NCBI GenBank assembly: GCA_900315105.1
Contig: OMXX01000022.1
Location: 1 to 64,000 of the forward strand
Origin: an uncultured Prevotellaceae bacterium
Lineage (GTDB): Bacteria > Bacteroidota > Bacteroidia > Bacteroidales > Bacteroidaceae
Direction: 5' to 3'
DNA length: 64,000 bases
Shown here: positions 1-9,016 of the stretch, piece by piece
Position numbering within the stretch: the first letter of the stretch is position 1
Layout: every line of letters starts with the position of its first letter
Notes under the pieces: generated by a model
The model's input: the letters and a program-made list of their open reading frames with translations, nothing else
Database searches by the model: none
Told to the model about the DNA's origin: nothing
Position numbers and translations under genes: made by a program

Positions 1-22
1 CAGCAAGAGGCGAGGAACGAGA

Positions 23-60
23 CTCTAAGACATTAAGGGGTTTTTATTGTTTTTGTATTA
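23..60. repeat. 38-bp dispersed repeat, copy 1
   Basis: The run CTCTAA, two bases, then CATTAAGGGG followed by a T-rich stretch ending TTTGTATTA recurs nearly identically at 20623-20660. The text just upstream (AGCAAGAGG here, AGCAGGAGA there) is also similar. Function is unknown; it could be a terminator remnant or an integration-site duplicate. Confidence 0.6.
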
Positions 61-185
61 TTCATAGGCTTACCAAGATTCAATTTCTTGATGGAAGGTC
101 AGTTACAGAGGTTTATCGGACAGTAATAGCTTAATAATCATAGGAGAGAATGTGAATGACAAGAGGTGCAAGTGAAAAAATCAAG

Positions 186-393
186 AGAGTTCAAAGAGGG
201 GGGTGCACTTTTAATGAAAAAACGACTTATATACATTGATAATCAGTGATTTACGTTTAGTGTACCTCCCCCCCTAAAACAAGTGCACCCTATCTCCCAG
301 TTTTGGGGGGAGGTGCACGCTTCGTTATCTTTTGATTATCAAAGCGTTATATGCCTAAAACCGGTAAAAGTGCACCCCCCCCTTTCAACTCTC
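186..393. repeat. Concentric inverted repeats upstream of the VirE-type gene
   Basis: The 510 bases before the first gene hold no convincing ORF. They contain an outer inverted pair (186-213 with 365-393, each containing the GGGGGTGCACTTTTA motif or its complement) and an inner pair (260-280 with 299-318, GTGYACCTCCCCCC and its complement). Both pairs share a centre near base 289. GTGCAC thus occurs three times, with a GTGTAC variant. This resembles a binding region for a replication or regulatory protein of the neighbouring element. The function is inferred; the symmetry is seen directly. Confidence 0.7.
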
Positions 394-510
394 GCAAAAA
401 AAATTACTTAGCCGTTTGTTTCAAAAGAAAAAATGCAGAAACCTATTGATAGAAAACCAATATATTTGGTAGTAGAGTTCATATTATTCAATTATTAATC
501 TAATCGCATT

Positions 511-1695
511 ATGGCAAAAATGAAACTTGCTGATCAGGTAGCTCTCGTGGAGAGATTCCTGAATGAGAACTTCGCCTTCAGATACAATGAAGTGCGTGAC
601 ACATTTGAGTTCAAGGTTCTCAATCCCGAAATGGGAGGGAGCCTTACTAACACCGACTTTGTGCCTCTTCAAGACGAGGCACTCAACTCCATCATCCTTG
701 AGGCGATGAAGGCTGGCATTGAGGGAAAGGTAACTGACCTCGTTAAGCGTATCATCTACTCAGAGGCCACAGAATCTTTCAATCCTCTTCTGTCCTATCT
801 CAAAGGTCTTCCGAAATGGGACGGCAAGGATCGTGTGAGTGAAGTCATCAGTAGCATACCTTCTGTTGACGATGAAAAGGGGTATTTCGTCCGTATCTGG
901 TTCAGGTCAGTAGTGGCTCACTGGCTATGTATGGAAAGCATCTATGGCAATCAGCTCGTCGTGATGTTCATAGGTGATCAGGGCTGTGGAAAGGGCTCTT
1001 TCATCAAGAAACTCCTTCCAGAACAACTCCAGATGTACTATCTCGATCACATCAATCTTGTCAACAAGCACGACACAGACATGGCACTCGCCAACTGCGG
1101 TCTTGTGAATCTTGATGAGTTTGACCGCTACACGAAGAGCCAGCAGGCTACCCTGAAGTACATCATCACAAAGGCAGATGTCAATGCCCGAAAGATCTTT
1201 GGAGGCAACATCACCTATCGTCATCGTATGGCTTCATTCGTAGCTACCACCAATGAGACTCGTCCTTTGAAGGATAAGACAGGAACCCGCCGTTTCATCG
1301 TTATCAATGTCCCTTCAGGTTCTCAGATGCCCAACCTTGAGATTGACTACGACCAGTTCTATGCCCAGCTTGTATATGAGGTGTGCGAGCAGAAGGAAGT
1401 GTACTGGCTCAATCAGGAGGAGAACCGTCGTTTGCAGATACTCAACAAGGACTATTGTGAAGTAGATGACTTTAGTACAATGATCAGCACATGTTTCCGT
1501 AAGCCGGAAGAAGGAGAAGAAGGTTGTGAGATGTTAAGTGTGGATATTCTTAGAGTAGTTCAGATGAGATATCCGGGTGTGAAGATTGACCATAGGACTC
1601 GTTCCATCCTTGGTGCTAATCTCTCGTCTATGGGTATCAAGAGTCATCGCACGAACAAAGGGTATTGCTATACCGTGGTGCAGATAGCAGCATAA
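511..1695 (+). CDS. VirE/DUF3874-type P-loop ATPase (SF3-like helicase domain)
   Basis: This 394-residue protein belongs to the virulence-associated E family found on Bacteroidetes mobile elements and prophages. Residues 155-163 form the Walker A loop GDQGCGKGS, and residues 198-205 (LVNLDEFD) the Walker B strand. A sensor-like segment FVATTNETRPL and a conserved GTRRFIVI arginine pair follow near 243-265, an order seen in primase-helicases of superfamily 3. The C-terminal 100 residues look like the winged-helix DUF3874 tail. It lacks the N-terminal primase-like domain of longer relatives, so it may act as a stand-alone helicase. It is preceded by the concentric repeats at 186-393, its possible target, and is convergent with the defence-type cassette. 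Start: ATG at 511, no Shine-Dalgarno. Confidence 0.8.
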   Translation: MAKMKLADQVALVERFLNENFAFRYNEVRDTFEFKVLNPEMGGSLTNTDFVPLQDEALNSIILEAMKAGIEGKVTDLVKRIIYSEATESFNPLLSYLKGLPKWDGKDRVSEVISSIPSVDDEKGYFVRIWFRSVVAHWLCMESIYGNQLVVMFIGDQGCGKGSFIKKLLPEQLQMYYLDHINLVNKHDTDMALANCGLVNLDEFDRYTKSQQATLKYIITKADVNARKIFGGNITYRHRMASFVATTNETRPLKDKTGTRRFIVINVPSGSQMPNLEIDYDQFYAQLVYEVCEQKEVYWLNQEENRRLQILNKDYCEVDDFSTMISTCFRKPEEGEEGCEMLSVDILRVVQMRYPGVKIDHRTRSILGANLSSMGIKSHRTNKGYCYTVVQIAA

Positions 1696-1717
1696 GTTGT
1701 TTAGAGTTAATGAAAAG

Positions 1718-1744
1718 GGCAGCCAAGCGTAATGCTTGGCTGCC
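1718..1744. terminator. Bidirectional hairpin terminator
   Basis: An 11-bp perfect stem (GGCAGCCAAGC with its complement) around a five-base loop lies between the convergent VirE-type and helicase genes. T-rich sequence follows on both strands, so it can end both transcripts. Confidence 0.85.
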
Positions 1745-1770
1745 TTTCTTGCAAATTTTTTCATATTTTA

Positions 1771-3924
1771 TCAATTTAATTCGAGTTCTTTCAATTTTTC
1801 CCATGCAGCATCAACATCCAAATATATGGATGCATATTGTATATCTAACAATTCGTCAGACAACAAGTAGTCATATTTTTTGCTTTCTTTTGTGAATCTC
1901 ATTAAGAATGGACAAAGAGACGTTGCCTTTGGTTTGGGGAATCTTACGAGTTCAGTCAAATCATCTTTGTTGAATCTTGTTATATAAATATGATTATAGC
2001 CTGTCACTTTGTCTAAATACAATTTTGCAATAAGACTGATGGTACGGTTTATCTTGGCACCAGCCCACGTTAGCATAATTTCGTTATCCCCATGTCTGCT
2101 AAAGGTTCCCTGTAACTTGTAAATCTGAAAATATTTCCGCGCTTCTTGCAAGCACGTTATAGCTTCAGTTTTGCTATCTAAATATGGATAAGATTCCTTT
2201 GAAAGATAGACCTCTTTCATTTTTTGAGAAATAATAGAGTCTATTTCGTATCCGTCATTGAGAAATCTGGGTAGTCCACCCCAGTCAGAAGGAATTACGT
2301 ATGCTCTGTTTGCCTTGTAGTCAATATCTTTAATTTCCCATTTGATTCCTCCAAAGACAATACAAAATCCCACTTTGATGAAATTTAATAAAGAACCTAT
2401 ATGTTGTCCGTTTAGGGCATTTATAATCTCTATTTCTGGATAAGTATTGAAAGCGGCATAAAATTCTTTATCTGCAAGCAACATCTCTCCTTCTGAACCA
2501 ATCACTATTTGACCACTATTTGTCTGCCTAATAATATCTTTATCTCCTAAGTCTTTCAATAATTTCAAGAATAGTGTGGGCGATACATTTTCAAATGCGC
2601 CTTCTTCACATAAGAGTCTCCATCCATCTTTGGGGTAGAAACTTCCAAATTCAGCAATAATAGATAAGATTTGTTGTATAAGAGTTGAAAGATGGATGCC
2701 ATTTATGCTTGGCTTCTCATACTTGTGTTCTTTTAGCAATTCAATGACAGCAATGTTTTGAATAAGATGGTTCTTTAATTGATCTAATAGTCCAGCATTA
2801 TCTCCATTGTAGTCTTTTGAATAAACTCTTAAAATAGAAGCTTCATTTCTCCTTCCTGAACGTCCTAATCGTTGTCTTAGACTTGAAATGGAATCAGCCA
2901 CATCTATCTGTGCGATTGATTTGACCTTCCCTATATCCACTCCCAACTCTAATGTGGCTGTACAAATGGCTGTTATCGGAGTTCTCCCCGATTGTAATTC
3001 CTGTTCAGTCTTAGTTCTTGATTCTTTGGATATACTACCATGATGTATTCTAAACTCATTTGGAACATGGGCTTCCAAACACTTGTCGTTTAGGAGTGAA
3101 CAAAATCGTTCGCAGTCTTCTCTTCTATTTGTAAAAACCAAATTGTTTGTTCCTCTTAAACGAAGGAAAATGTCATTAGCTATTTTTGCATCAGCAATTT
3201 TTTCTTCATTATATCCGTAATTATATTCCTTTATAAGGACTTTTATCTCGTGATTGCTTGTACCTTGGTCAGGTATAACACAAGGAAGGCTATTATCTTG
3301 TCGTAAGAATCTTTTCACAACTTCATAATCCGAGAATGTTGCACTCATCGCAATCCGTGGAATTTGTTTTCTTATGATATGCTCAATCCTTGACATCAGA
3401 GATTGCAATTGTTTGCCCCGTTCCGAAGGAATAAAAGCATGCAATTCATCAATCACAACAAACCTCAATTTACCAAATGCATTTTTCAATTTATCATGAT
3501 GATGCATTAAAAGAGACTCCAGTGATTCGGGTGTAATAATGAGGATCCCATTTGGAGCTGCTAAAGACTTCTTTTTCTTACAGGACGAAATATCACCATG
3601 CCAAGGAGTTATATTAGTAATTCCTTGTGCAATATCTGTCAGTCTTCGATACTGGTCGTTTATCAAGGACTTTAATGGACTAATGTATAGAACCTGATAA
3701 CCCTGTTCTTCTTTATCACGAAGAATTGTGGTTAATACAGGGAGAAATACTGCTTCTGTTTTCCCTCCAGCTGTTGCTGCGCTAATAATTACATCGCAAT
3801 CTCCATCTAATATTGGAGGTATAGCATTCTCTTGGATGTCTTTCAACGAAGTCCATCCTTGCCTCCATATCCATTTCTGAACTTTGGGTTCAAGTAAATC
3901 AAAAGATGAAGATTTTTGTGCCAT
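1771..3924 (-). CDS. Lhr-type DEAD/DEAH-box helicase of putative defence cassette
   Basis: A 717-residue superfamily 2 helicase. Motif I is AATAGGKT at 49-56, motif II DELH at 159-162, motif III SAT at 194-196, motif V ATLELGVDIG near 323-332 and motif VI QRLGRSGRR at 351-359. After the two RecA folds come about 350 residues of Lhr-core-like accessory sequence; full-length Lhr proteins are about twice as long. Lhr-like helicases pair with BrxD ATPases in BREX-type defence loci (brxHI). Here the gene starts 8 bp after the BrxD-like gene and is the last of four co-transcribed genes. I infer that it remodels nucleic acid under control of the upstream ATPase. No nuclease domain was seen. Confidence 0.85.
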   Translation of the reverse strand: MAQKSSSFDLLEPKVQKWIWRQGWTSLKDIQENAIPPILDGDCDVIISAATAGGKTEAVFLPVLTTILRDKEEQGYQVLYISPLKSLINDQYRRLTDIAQGITNITPWHGDISSCKKKKSLAAPNGILIITPESLESLLMHHHDKLKNAFGKLRFVVIDELHAFIPSERGKQLQSLMSRIEHIIRKQIPRIAMSATFSDYEVVKRFLRQDNSLPCVIPDQGTSNHEIKVLIKEYNYGYNEEKIADAKIANDIFLRLRGTNNLVFTNRREDCERFCSLLNDKCLEAHVPNEFRIHHGSISKESRTKTEQELQSGRTPITAICTATLELGVDIGKVKSIAQIDVADSISSLRQRLGRSGRRNEASILRVYSKDYNGDNAGLLDQLKNHLIQNIAVIELLKEHKYEKPSINGIHLSTLIQQILSIIAEFGSFYPKDGWRLLCEEGAFENVSPTLFLKLLKDLGDKDIIRQTNSGQIVIGSEGEMLLADKEFYAAFNTYPEIEIINALNGQHIGSLLNFIKVGFCIVFGGIKWEIKDIDYKANRAYVIPSDWGGLPRFLNDGYEIDSIISQKMKEVYLSKESYPYLDSKTEAITCLQEARKYFQIYKLQGTFSRHGDNEIMLTWAGAKINRTISLIAKLYLDKVTGYNHIYITRFNKDDLTELVRFPKPKATSLCPFLMRFTKESKKYDYLLSDELLDIQYASIYLDVDAAWEKLKELELN

Positions 3925-3932
3925 ACCAATAT

Positions 3933-5261
3933 TTACAATTTAAATGTTGTAAACTCATCCTCTTCCATAGACTCGTTATGTCCTAGTGCCGATAAAGCAC
4001 TTCCAATTTCTGTTGGTTCAATGTCTTTTTCAATTTCTATTTTTTCTATGATATCATCCCATTTCATAGATGGATATTGTTCCAGTATAGACAATAAATC
4101 CAAAAAGCCCTTAATGGTATTTCTTGGTGTCCTAAAATAACTATCACCTATTCTGTTAGCGCAATAATTCATATATGCAATTAGCGCTTCATCAGGCACT
4201 AAATAGTCTTCTTCCTTGCCTTTGGCAAAAACATTGCGAAGATTCTTCAGTAATACATACAATTCCTCTTTTGAGAGATTGGGCAGACGCAGTACGGTAG
4301 AATTATAGTCAGTTAATCCTAATTGTTTTGAAAAGCCATTCTCTGCCAACCTGGAGCGCAAAGCTTCATAGCTATATAATCCACGTTGTGTATCTGTTAG
4401 AAATTCGGGTGTTCCGCTCATTATAAAACCTATATTGGAAATCGTCCCCTGTAGCGTATTATTAAGAATACTAAGAATCTCCTCATAATTCATCTTGCGG
4501 GAAATACTGTTGGGATTCTTGTACAAATTCACCATTTCGTCTAAATTAACAAGCAATCCTTTATACCCTGCTTTCTTTACGAATATAGAGTATATTTTAA
4601 GCGTGTTGTAAAAAGATGCATCATTAATGAAATCTCGAATTCCGAGATCTTTCATAGTGTCTGTCTTTGTGGAATATTCACCTTTCAACCATTTGATGGC
4701 ATTATCTTTTAAAGATTCATCACCTTCTTCAAATGCTTTCCAATATTTGTTTACAACATACGCAAAGCTGTTGCCGTTTGGATAATCGTTTAAGTCACTT
4801 AACAATGCTTTTATCTTGAAAGAAGTTTCAACTCCATCCTTTTGAGCTTTTTCCTGTGCGATAGAGATGAACTTTTCCAAGATATTAATCAAGGCATTCC
4901 CATCTTGTTTTGTTCGTGTAGATATACTCGTCACCAAATCAGAGAGAAGTCTTCTCGCTTGGCCTTCGGTTCCATGCAATCTTTTTGAAGGACTAAGATC
5001 TGCATTCATTGTTACTAAGCCCTTTTCTAATGCAATACTTCGTACCAATGACAAGAAGAATGTTTTACCAGAGCCGTATTCACCAATGACTAGTCTAAAA
5101 GAAGAACCTCCATCCGCAATGGTATCAACATCTTTCACAAAAGACTTAAGTTCTTCACTTCTGCCTACTTGTATATGTTGCAAGCCAATCCTTGGAACAA
5201 CTCCGCTCCTAAGCGCTTGGATAATTGTTTCGCGTTCTTTGGGCTTAATTATTTTTATCAT
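3933..5261 (-). CDS. BrxD-like ATP-binding protein (DUF2791)
   Basis: A 442-residue P-loop ATPase with Walker A GEYGSGKT at 60-67 and Walker B LLVNLDE at 236-242. The N-terminal IIQALRSGVVPRIGLQHIQ and the VGRSEEL segment are typical of the DUF2791/BrxD family, and the length matches BrxD (about 440). In BREX type 2 and related loci BrxD partners with an Lhr-like helicase, which follows here after 8 bp. Its ATG overlaps the stop of the TerB gene (ATGA), indicating translational coupling. No BREX methylase (PglX) or phosphatase (PglZ) is present, so this is not a standard BREX locus. Confidence 0.85.
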   Translation of the reverse strand: MIKIIKPKERETIIQALRSGVVPRIGLQHIQVGRSEELKSFVKDVDTIADGGSSFRLVIGEYGSGKTFFLSLVRSIALEKGLVTMNADLSPSKRLHGTEGQARRLLSDLVTSISTRTKQDGNALINILEKFISIAQEKAQKDGVETSFKIKALLSDLNDYPNGNSFAYVVNKYWKAFEEGDESLKDNAIKWLKGEYSTKTDTMKDLGIRDFINDASFYNTLKIYSIFVKKAGYKGLLVNLDEMVNLYKNPNSISRKMNYEEILSILNNTLQGTISNIGFIMSGTPEFLTDTQRGLYSYEALRSRLAENGFSKQLGLTDYNSTVLRLPNLSKEELYVLLKNLRNVFAKGKEEDYLVPDEALIAYMNYCANRIGDSYFRTPRNTIKGFLDLLSILEQYPSMKWDDIIEKIEIEKDIEPTEIGSALSALGHNESMEEDEFTTFKL

Positions 5262-7429
5262 ATCAACTTGTCTTTATATTCAGTCATAACATATATTGTA
5301 TCACCGTCATCTTCAATGACAGCATCTTCTATTTTAGTATAAGAGAAATCATTTATCTGTTCCAATACAGAGCCAATCATTAGATGATGTTCCTTACATA
5401 GACTTTCAACCTCTTCTCTCTTCCATAATTCTTTCGAGAGGAGAATTTTAAGTATAACCAAAAAGACCTTATTCTCATGGGCAGTCGATTTTATGCTATC
5501 ATCATCATCTTCAAAGATATCTGACAAAAGGTCTTGAGCCTGCTTTGTTTGCTCCTCGATTTCTGCAAGACGTTCGCCACTCAATGTGAATCCGTTCCTA
5601 TTTGCAGTACTTACTTTATCAATTGTGAATTCTGATGTATTTGTTACTTTCTCTATAGTCGCAAATTCTTCATCACTAGATATTAAACTACGATGAATTA
5701 ATGTATGTATAGCCTGGGATTCTATACCAAACAATGGGAGTATATCTTTTAATTTTTCTTCTCGTTTTGAAATAGATAAATTATTTAAACTAGCTATTCT
5801 CGCTAAGATAACGCTATAACGATTCTTCAGAATGCTCGGTAATTGTTGAATGTCGTTTTTGTCTGATTTAGTTAACTTGTATGTTGATAACATAATCCAG
5901 CGAAGATATGCTGCGAGATACCTTCGTGTAGGCGCATGATTCACTTCATTATTAATGAGATTATCAAGAAATATTGTGTCTGTTTCGGTTATTGTGGCAT
6001 CAATGATAGCAACGCAAGCTTTTATTAAAGACTCTATTTGATTGGATATTGTTGTATCAATGTCTTCACTATCTGTATTGTGGTATATAATACAATTGTC
6101 CCCAAAGGAAAAACGCGTCTTGTCAACCATATAATTTGGAACTATACCATATCCAATTCGTCTAACACATTTAATAATTGATGTGATTTGGTTCTTGTCT
6201 ATAGTTCCTTTTTTTTCTGCGCCGCAATTTTCAATGTCTAAAATATCATTTATTGAAACTGTGACGTATTCTTGTGACTCTGTCTTTTTCTTAAGCTTTT
6301 CAATATATGTGACTGTTCCCTCATAATCATCAGCGTTAAAAGAAGATGGGAGAGCAAAGAAAGATAGCGTAGGTGATAATTTATTCAATTTTCTATAATC
6401 ATTCAATTTTGCATATGTTTCTTTGCAATAATACTTTATAGAATCTCTTATTGTATAGCATATTTGATAATCTTCTCGCAAACGAATATTGAATAATAGG
6501 TCATAACAGAATAGCGGATCTGATAGTGTACCTGATATATGCGCAAAAGAATAGTACATACTAAGATAACTTCTTGGCGACGTAATTGTATCCTTTGAAT
6601 TCACTAAAATATTGATTTCAGATTCAACGAATTGTTGTACATGATTAACATAATAATTTGTAATTAATCCTTCTGGAATGTAATTTCCTTGCCCTCTTAC
6701 TATGCAATTGCAGATAGCATATATTAAGCTACTTCCTTTTTCCTGATTTTTATTATATTGACCATTAAAACAGTTGTTTAGAATTTCAATCTCTCGTCCT
6801 CTAAAAAAGCAACAAATTGCTGCATTGATAAATAATTCAAGTTCGTTTAAATATAAAGTATGGGCCTTATAACCTAAACATTGAGAGTATAAGGCTAGAG
6901 CATGAACAATAATGTCCAGTCTCTCTTTGTTATCCGTAGAATCATCTATGAACATTCTTAACTGAAGTCCCAATAGATATAAAAGCAACAATGAGGACGA
7001 TATCTCTGAAATGTTTTTTTCTCCAGCCAGCCACAATAGATATTCATATCTATGAGTCGGATGCATATCTATGTAGCTACTAAAAGGAATTATTTTTAGC
7101 TCGCCCACCTCTATTGATAAACCGTCTTGGATAACTGGACCAAATATTCGTGACGATTTATATTCACGATTATAAGTTTGATCAATATTGTCTTCAAATC
7201 GTTTTTTCTTGTATGATTTAGGAATCTCAAAATAATCACCAACATAGAAATAACCCTTTTTTAGTGGAATGCCATTAACAGAGATTATTTCTCCTGGCTG
7301 TATCCATTTACAACAGGGAGTCACTTTGGGTGTGATATTGTTTAACACTTCAGCATGCTTATGCTGAAGAGATTTCCGAATATTTTCATACTCGAACCAA
7401 TCTATCCTTGTATCAGGTACTTTATACAT
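5258..7429 (-). CDS. TerB-N/TerB-C domain protein of putative defence cassette
   Basis: A 723-residue protein. Residues about 60-230 resemble the TerB-N domain: a segment with FYVGDYFEIP, a phrase ending IIPFSSYIDMHPTHRYEYL, then YLLWLAG. The last 150 residues resemble TerB-C, with an acidic linker (FEDDDDS) followed by LCKEHHLMIGSVLEQIND and a terminal strand. These domains flank TerB modules in tellurite-resistance and phage-stress proteins and are known to occur with P-loop ATPases and helicases. Coupling is tight: its start overlaps the upstream stop (TAATG) and its stop overlaps the next start (ATGA). The central 300 residues are not recognised. I infer a sensor or scaffold role for the ATPase-helicase pair. 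Confidence 0.75.
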   Translation of the reverse strand: MYKVPDTRIDWFEYENIRKSLQHKHAEVLNNITPKVTPCCKWIQPGEIISVNGIPLKKGYFYVGDYFEIPKSYKKKRFEDNIDQTYNREYKSSRIFGPVIQDGLSIEVGELKIIPFSSYIDMHPTHRYEYLLWLAGEKNISEISSSLLLLYLLGLQLRMFIDDSTDNKERLDIIVHALALYSQCLGYKAHTLYLNELELFINAAICCFFRGREIEILNNCFNGQYNKNQEKGSSLIYAICNCIVRGQGNYIPEGLITNYYVNHVQQFVESEINILVNSKDTITSPRSYLSMYYSFAHISGTLSDPLFCYDLLFNIRLREDYQICYTIRDSIKYYCKETYAKLNDYRKLNKLSPTLSFFALPSSFNADDYEGTVTYIEKLKKKTESQEYVTVSINDILDIENCGAEKKGTIDKNQITSIIKCVRRIGYGIVPNYMVDKTRFSFGDNCIIYHNTDSEDIDTTISNQIESLIKACVAIIDATITETDTIFLDNLINNEVNHAPTRRYLAAYLRWIMLSTYKLTKSDKNDIQQLPSILKNRYSVILARIASLNNLSISKREEKLKDILPLFGIESQAIHTLIHRSLISSDEEFATIEKVTNTSEFTIDKVSTANRNGFTLSGERLAEIEEQTKQAQDLLSDIFEDDDDSIKSTAHENKVFLVILKILLSKELWKREEVESLCKEHHLMIGSVLEQINDFSYTKIEDAVIEDDGDTIYVMTEYKDKLI

Positions 7430-8355
7430 TAGTAGTCACGTTCTATTTGTTCAAAAGAAGATATTTTACTAATCAAATTCATTCGCTGACTTTCGGACAA
7501 ATTACATCCGAGCACATTGTTCCCTTTGCTGAGGCAGGAATGAATTAGAAGATTCCTTTCTGACTCCTTTGAGACAACAATATGAGTTATTAACGATGTT
7601 ATATCTACACAATCGAAATGTAGATAAAGTTCAGAAGGGTAATTGTCCAATAGTTTTATCTTGTAATGCTCAAATTGCTCTTTTGAAATATATTTTAGCC
7701 AACCTAAATTTGGTGCTGGTCTGTTGCAATCTGGTATAATAATGCGCCATTCCCTCTCTGACATATAGTCATCTCCACATTTGCCTTGATATGGTTTAGA
7801 GAAGCCTATGATACTATCAATTGCTGTTATTTTCTGTATTTCTTCTTTGTACTTCTCTCTTATTTCTGATCGCATAATTAAGTTGGAGAACTTCATTTCA
7901 TCCCGCTTCTCACCTTTTCTAATCTCTATACCTCCTATAGGTATTTCCGAAGATTCAATCTGAGAGATAAAACAACTCTTCTGAATTGAAAGTTCTTCCA
8001 GCTGTTCATCAAAAAATGGATGGCACCTATATTGTACAGGGTTAAGCATGTATTTTGTTGCGTTAACAACATTAATTAAGGCTTCTCGATTAAAACCAAT
8101 CATATAGTCGCCAAACTTCTTTCGATGTTCTCGTGTTCTTAGTAAAGGTATATCACAAAATGAAATCATAGGTATTGCTATGCCTTTGCAATTAAGGACT
8201 TTATCACTTTTTTTTAGTTCTATATCCCAGCCTTGTTTTGCAACGATTTCTCCGAAAGGTTCATAACAATAGCTAAATCGTAACCCCTCAGTTATGATTT
8301 GCCTGAAAGTTCCGAATTCTCTTGTGAAATGAAATAGTGAAGAAGGATTTATCAT
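7429..8355 (-). CDS. AbiGi-antitoxin-like / DUF2971-like protein, first gene of cassette
   Basis: A 308-residue protein opening with LFHFTREFGTFRQIITEGLR, then ISFCDIPLLRTREH, KFGDYMIGF, NPVQYR and a late SEREWRI. This order (LFHFT, FCDIPL with H, YGxGL, PVxY, EREWR) matches the family annotated as abortive-infection AbiGi antitoxin, close to DUF2971. Biochemistry of the family is unclear; some relatives are suspected of an ADP-ribosyltransferase-like fold, which I cannot confirm. It is the first gene of the cassette, 37 bp below a -7 box. Being coupled to the TerB gene (TAATG), it is probably a cassette component and not a chance neighbour. Confidence 0.65.
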   Translation of the reverse strand: MINPSSLFHFTREFGTFRQIITEGLRFSYCYEPFGEIVAKQGWDIELKKSDKVLNCKGIAIPMISFCDIPLLRTREHRKKFGDYMIGFNREALINVVNATKYMLNPVQYRCHPFFDEQLEELSIQKSCFISQIESSEIPIGGIEIRKGEKRDEMKFSNLIMRSEIREKYKEEIQKITAIDSIIGFSKPYQGKCGDDYMSEREWRIIIPDCNRPAPNLGWLKYISKEQFEHYKIKLLDNYPSELYLHFDCVDITSLITHIVVSKESERNLLIHSCLSKGNNVLGCNLSESQRMNLISKISSFEQIERDY

Positions 8356-8398
8356 ACTTGATTGACTTTACTTTCGTAGATTTGCCAAATTCTGACCA

Positions 8399-8406
8399 CA
8401 AAGATA
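8399..8406 (-). promoter_or_regulatory. -7 box for the defence cassette
   Basis: TATCTTTG on the minus strand matches the Bacteroidetes -7 consensus TAnnTTTG. Predicted transcription start is near 8392, giving a leader of about 37 nt. No clear TTTG -33 element was found at the right distance. Confidence 0.5.
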
Positions 8407-8613
8407 TAAAAATAATTGTAGATTATCATAAGAACGGATTGATAATCTGCAATATTTATAATTTTTTGTGATATAAATCGTTTTTTTTGACGCAGCAATG
8501 TGACAAAAAGCGAGAGTTATCCCTTCTTTTTATGCAATTTCCATTTTACCACCTTCGGTGTTTGCCTGACTGTCATAACTTTATATCTTATGGGCGCAAA
8601 AATGTAAAAATAA

Positions 8614-8731
8614 TCAGATTAAGCAAGAAATACGTGTGTTTATTTTGAATTTTGGCGATTATTGCCTGTTTTATGCCGTTCTTGATTACTCTTCTTTGCT
8701 TTTTGGCATTGAGGAAATCTAAAAGGGTTTG
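8614..8731. repeat. Direct repeat flanking the DUF4143 ATPase, left copy
   Basis: A 78-base core (8654-8731) is repeated almost exactly at 10471-10547, with one base inserted. The upstream piece CAGATTAAgCAAGAAATA (8614-8632) also recurs at 10451-10468, separated from the core here by about 20 extra bases. The two copies bracket the ATPase gene. The rest of 8356-9016 is AT-rich and otherwise holds only a tandem repeat and a promoter. Confidence 0.85.
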
Positions 8732-8828
8732 CATTTAAAAAAAAATATGTAGCTTTGCCTCAAAAGTCGGTACTAAAATGTGTGGCCACGAACTTATTTG
8801 ATAGTTTTATGGTTTCGGATTCTTGCCT

Positions 8829-8947
8829 TTTACTTTGGTTTTGTTACAAGAAATTATAAATTTTACTTTGGTTTTGTTACAGATTTTTGCTATATTTACT
8901 TTGGTTTTGTTACAAGAAATTGTGAATTTTACTTTGGTTTTGTTACA
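8829..8947. repeat. 33-bp tandem direct repeats (four units)
   Basis: TTTACTTTGGTTTTGTTACA occurs at 8829, 8862, 8895 and 8928 with exact 33-bp spacing and variable 13-base intervals. A decayed fifth unit around 8957-8976 overlaps the -33 box of the following promoter. The ORFs that cross the array (repeating FTLVLLQ or FYFGFVT) are by-products of the 33-bp period. I infer a protein-binding array or duplicated promoter half-sites that regulate the ATPase gene. Confidence 0.85.
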
Positions 8948-8961
8948 AAATATAGGAAAAG

Positions 8962-8993
8962 TTTGGTTCTTTCACACAAAATATATATCTTTG
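8962..8993 (+). promoter_or_regulatory. Promoter of the DUF4143 ATPase gene
   Basis: TTTG at 8962-8965 and TATCTTTG at 8986-8993 are separated by 20 bp, which matches the Bacteroidetes -33/-7 consensus. Start of transcription is expected near 9000, about 17 nt before the ATG. Confidence 0.75.
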
Positions 8994-9016
8994 CACTCAT
9001 ATAAAGATCGTATAGT

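Noticed and set aside
1771..8355. Standard BREX system
   Set aside because: Only BrxD-like and helicase genes are found. PglX methylase, PglZ, BrxC/PglY and BrxA/B are absent from the window.
8829..8947. Possible CRISPR array
   Set aside because: There are four repeats with a 33-bp period and only 13-base intervals that are AT-rich and similar to each other. No cas genes are present.
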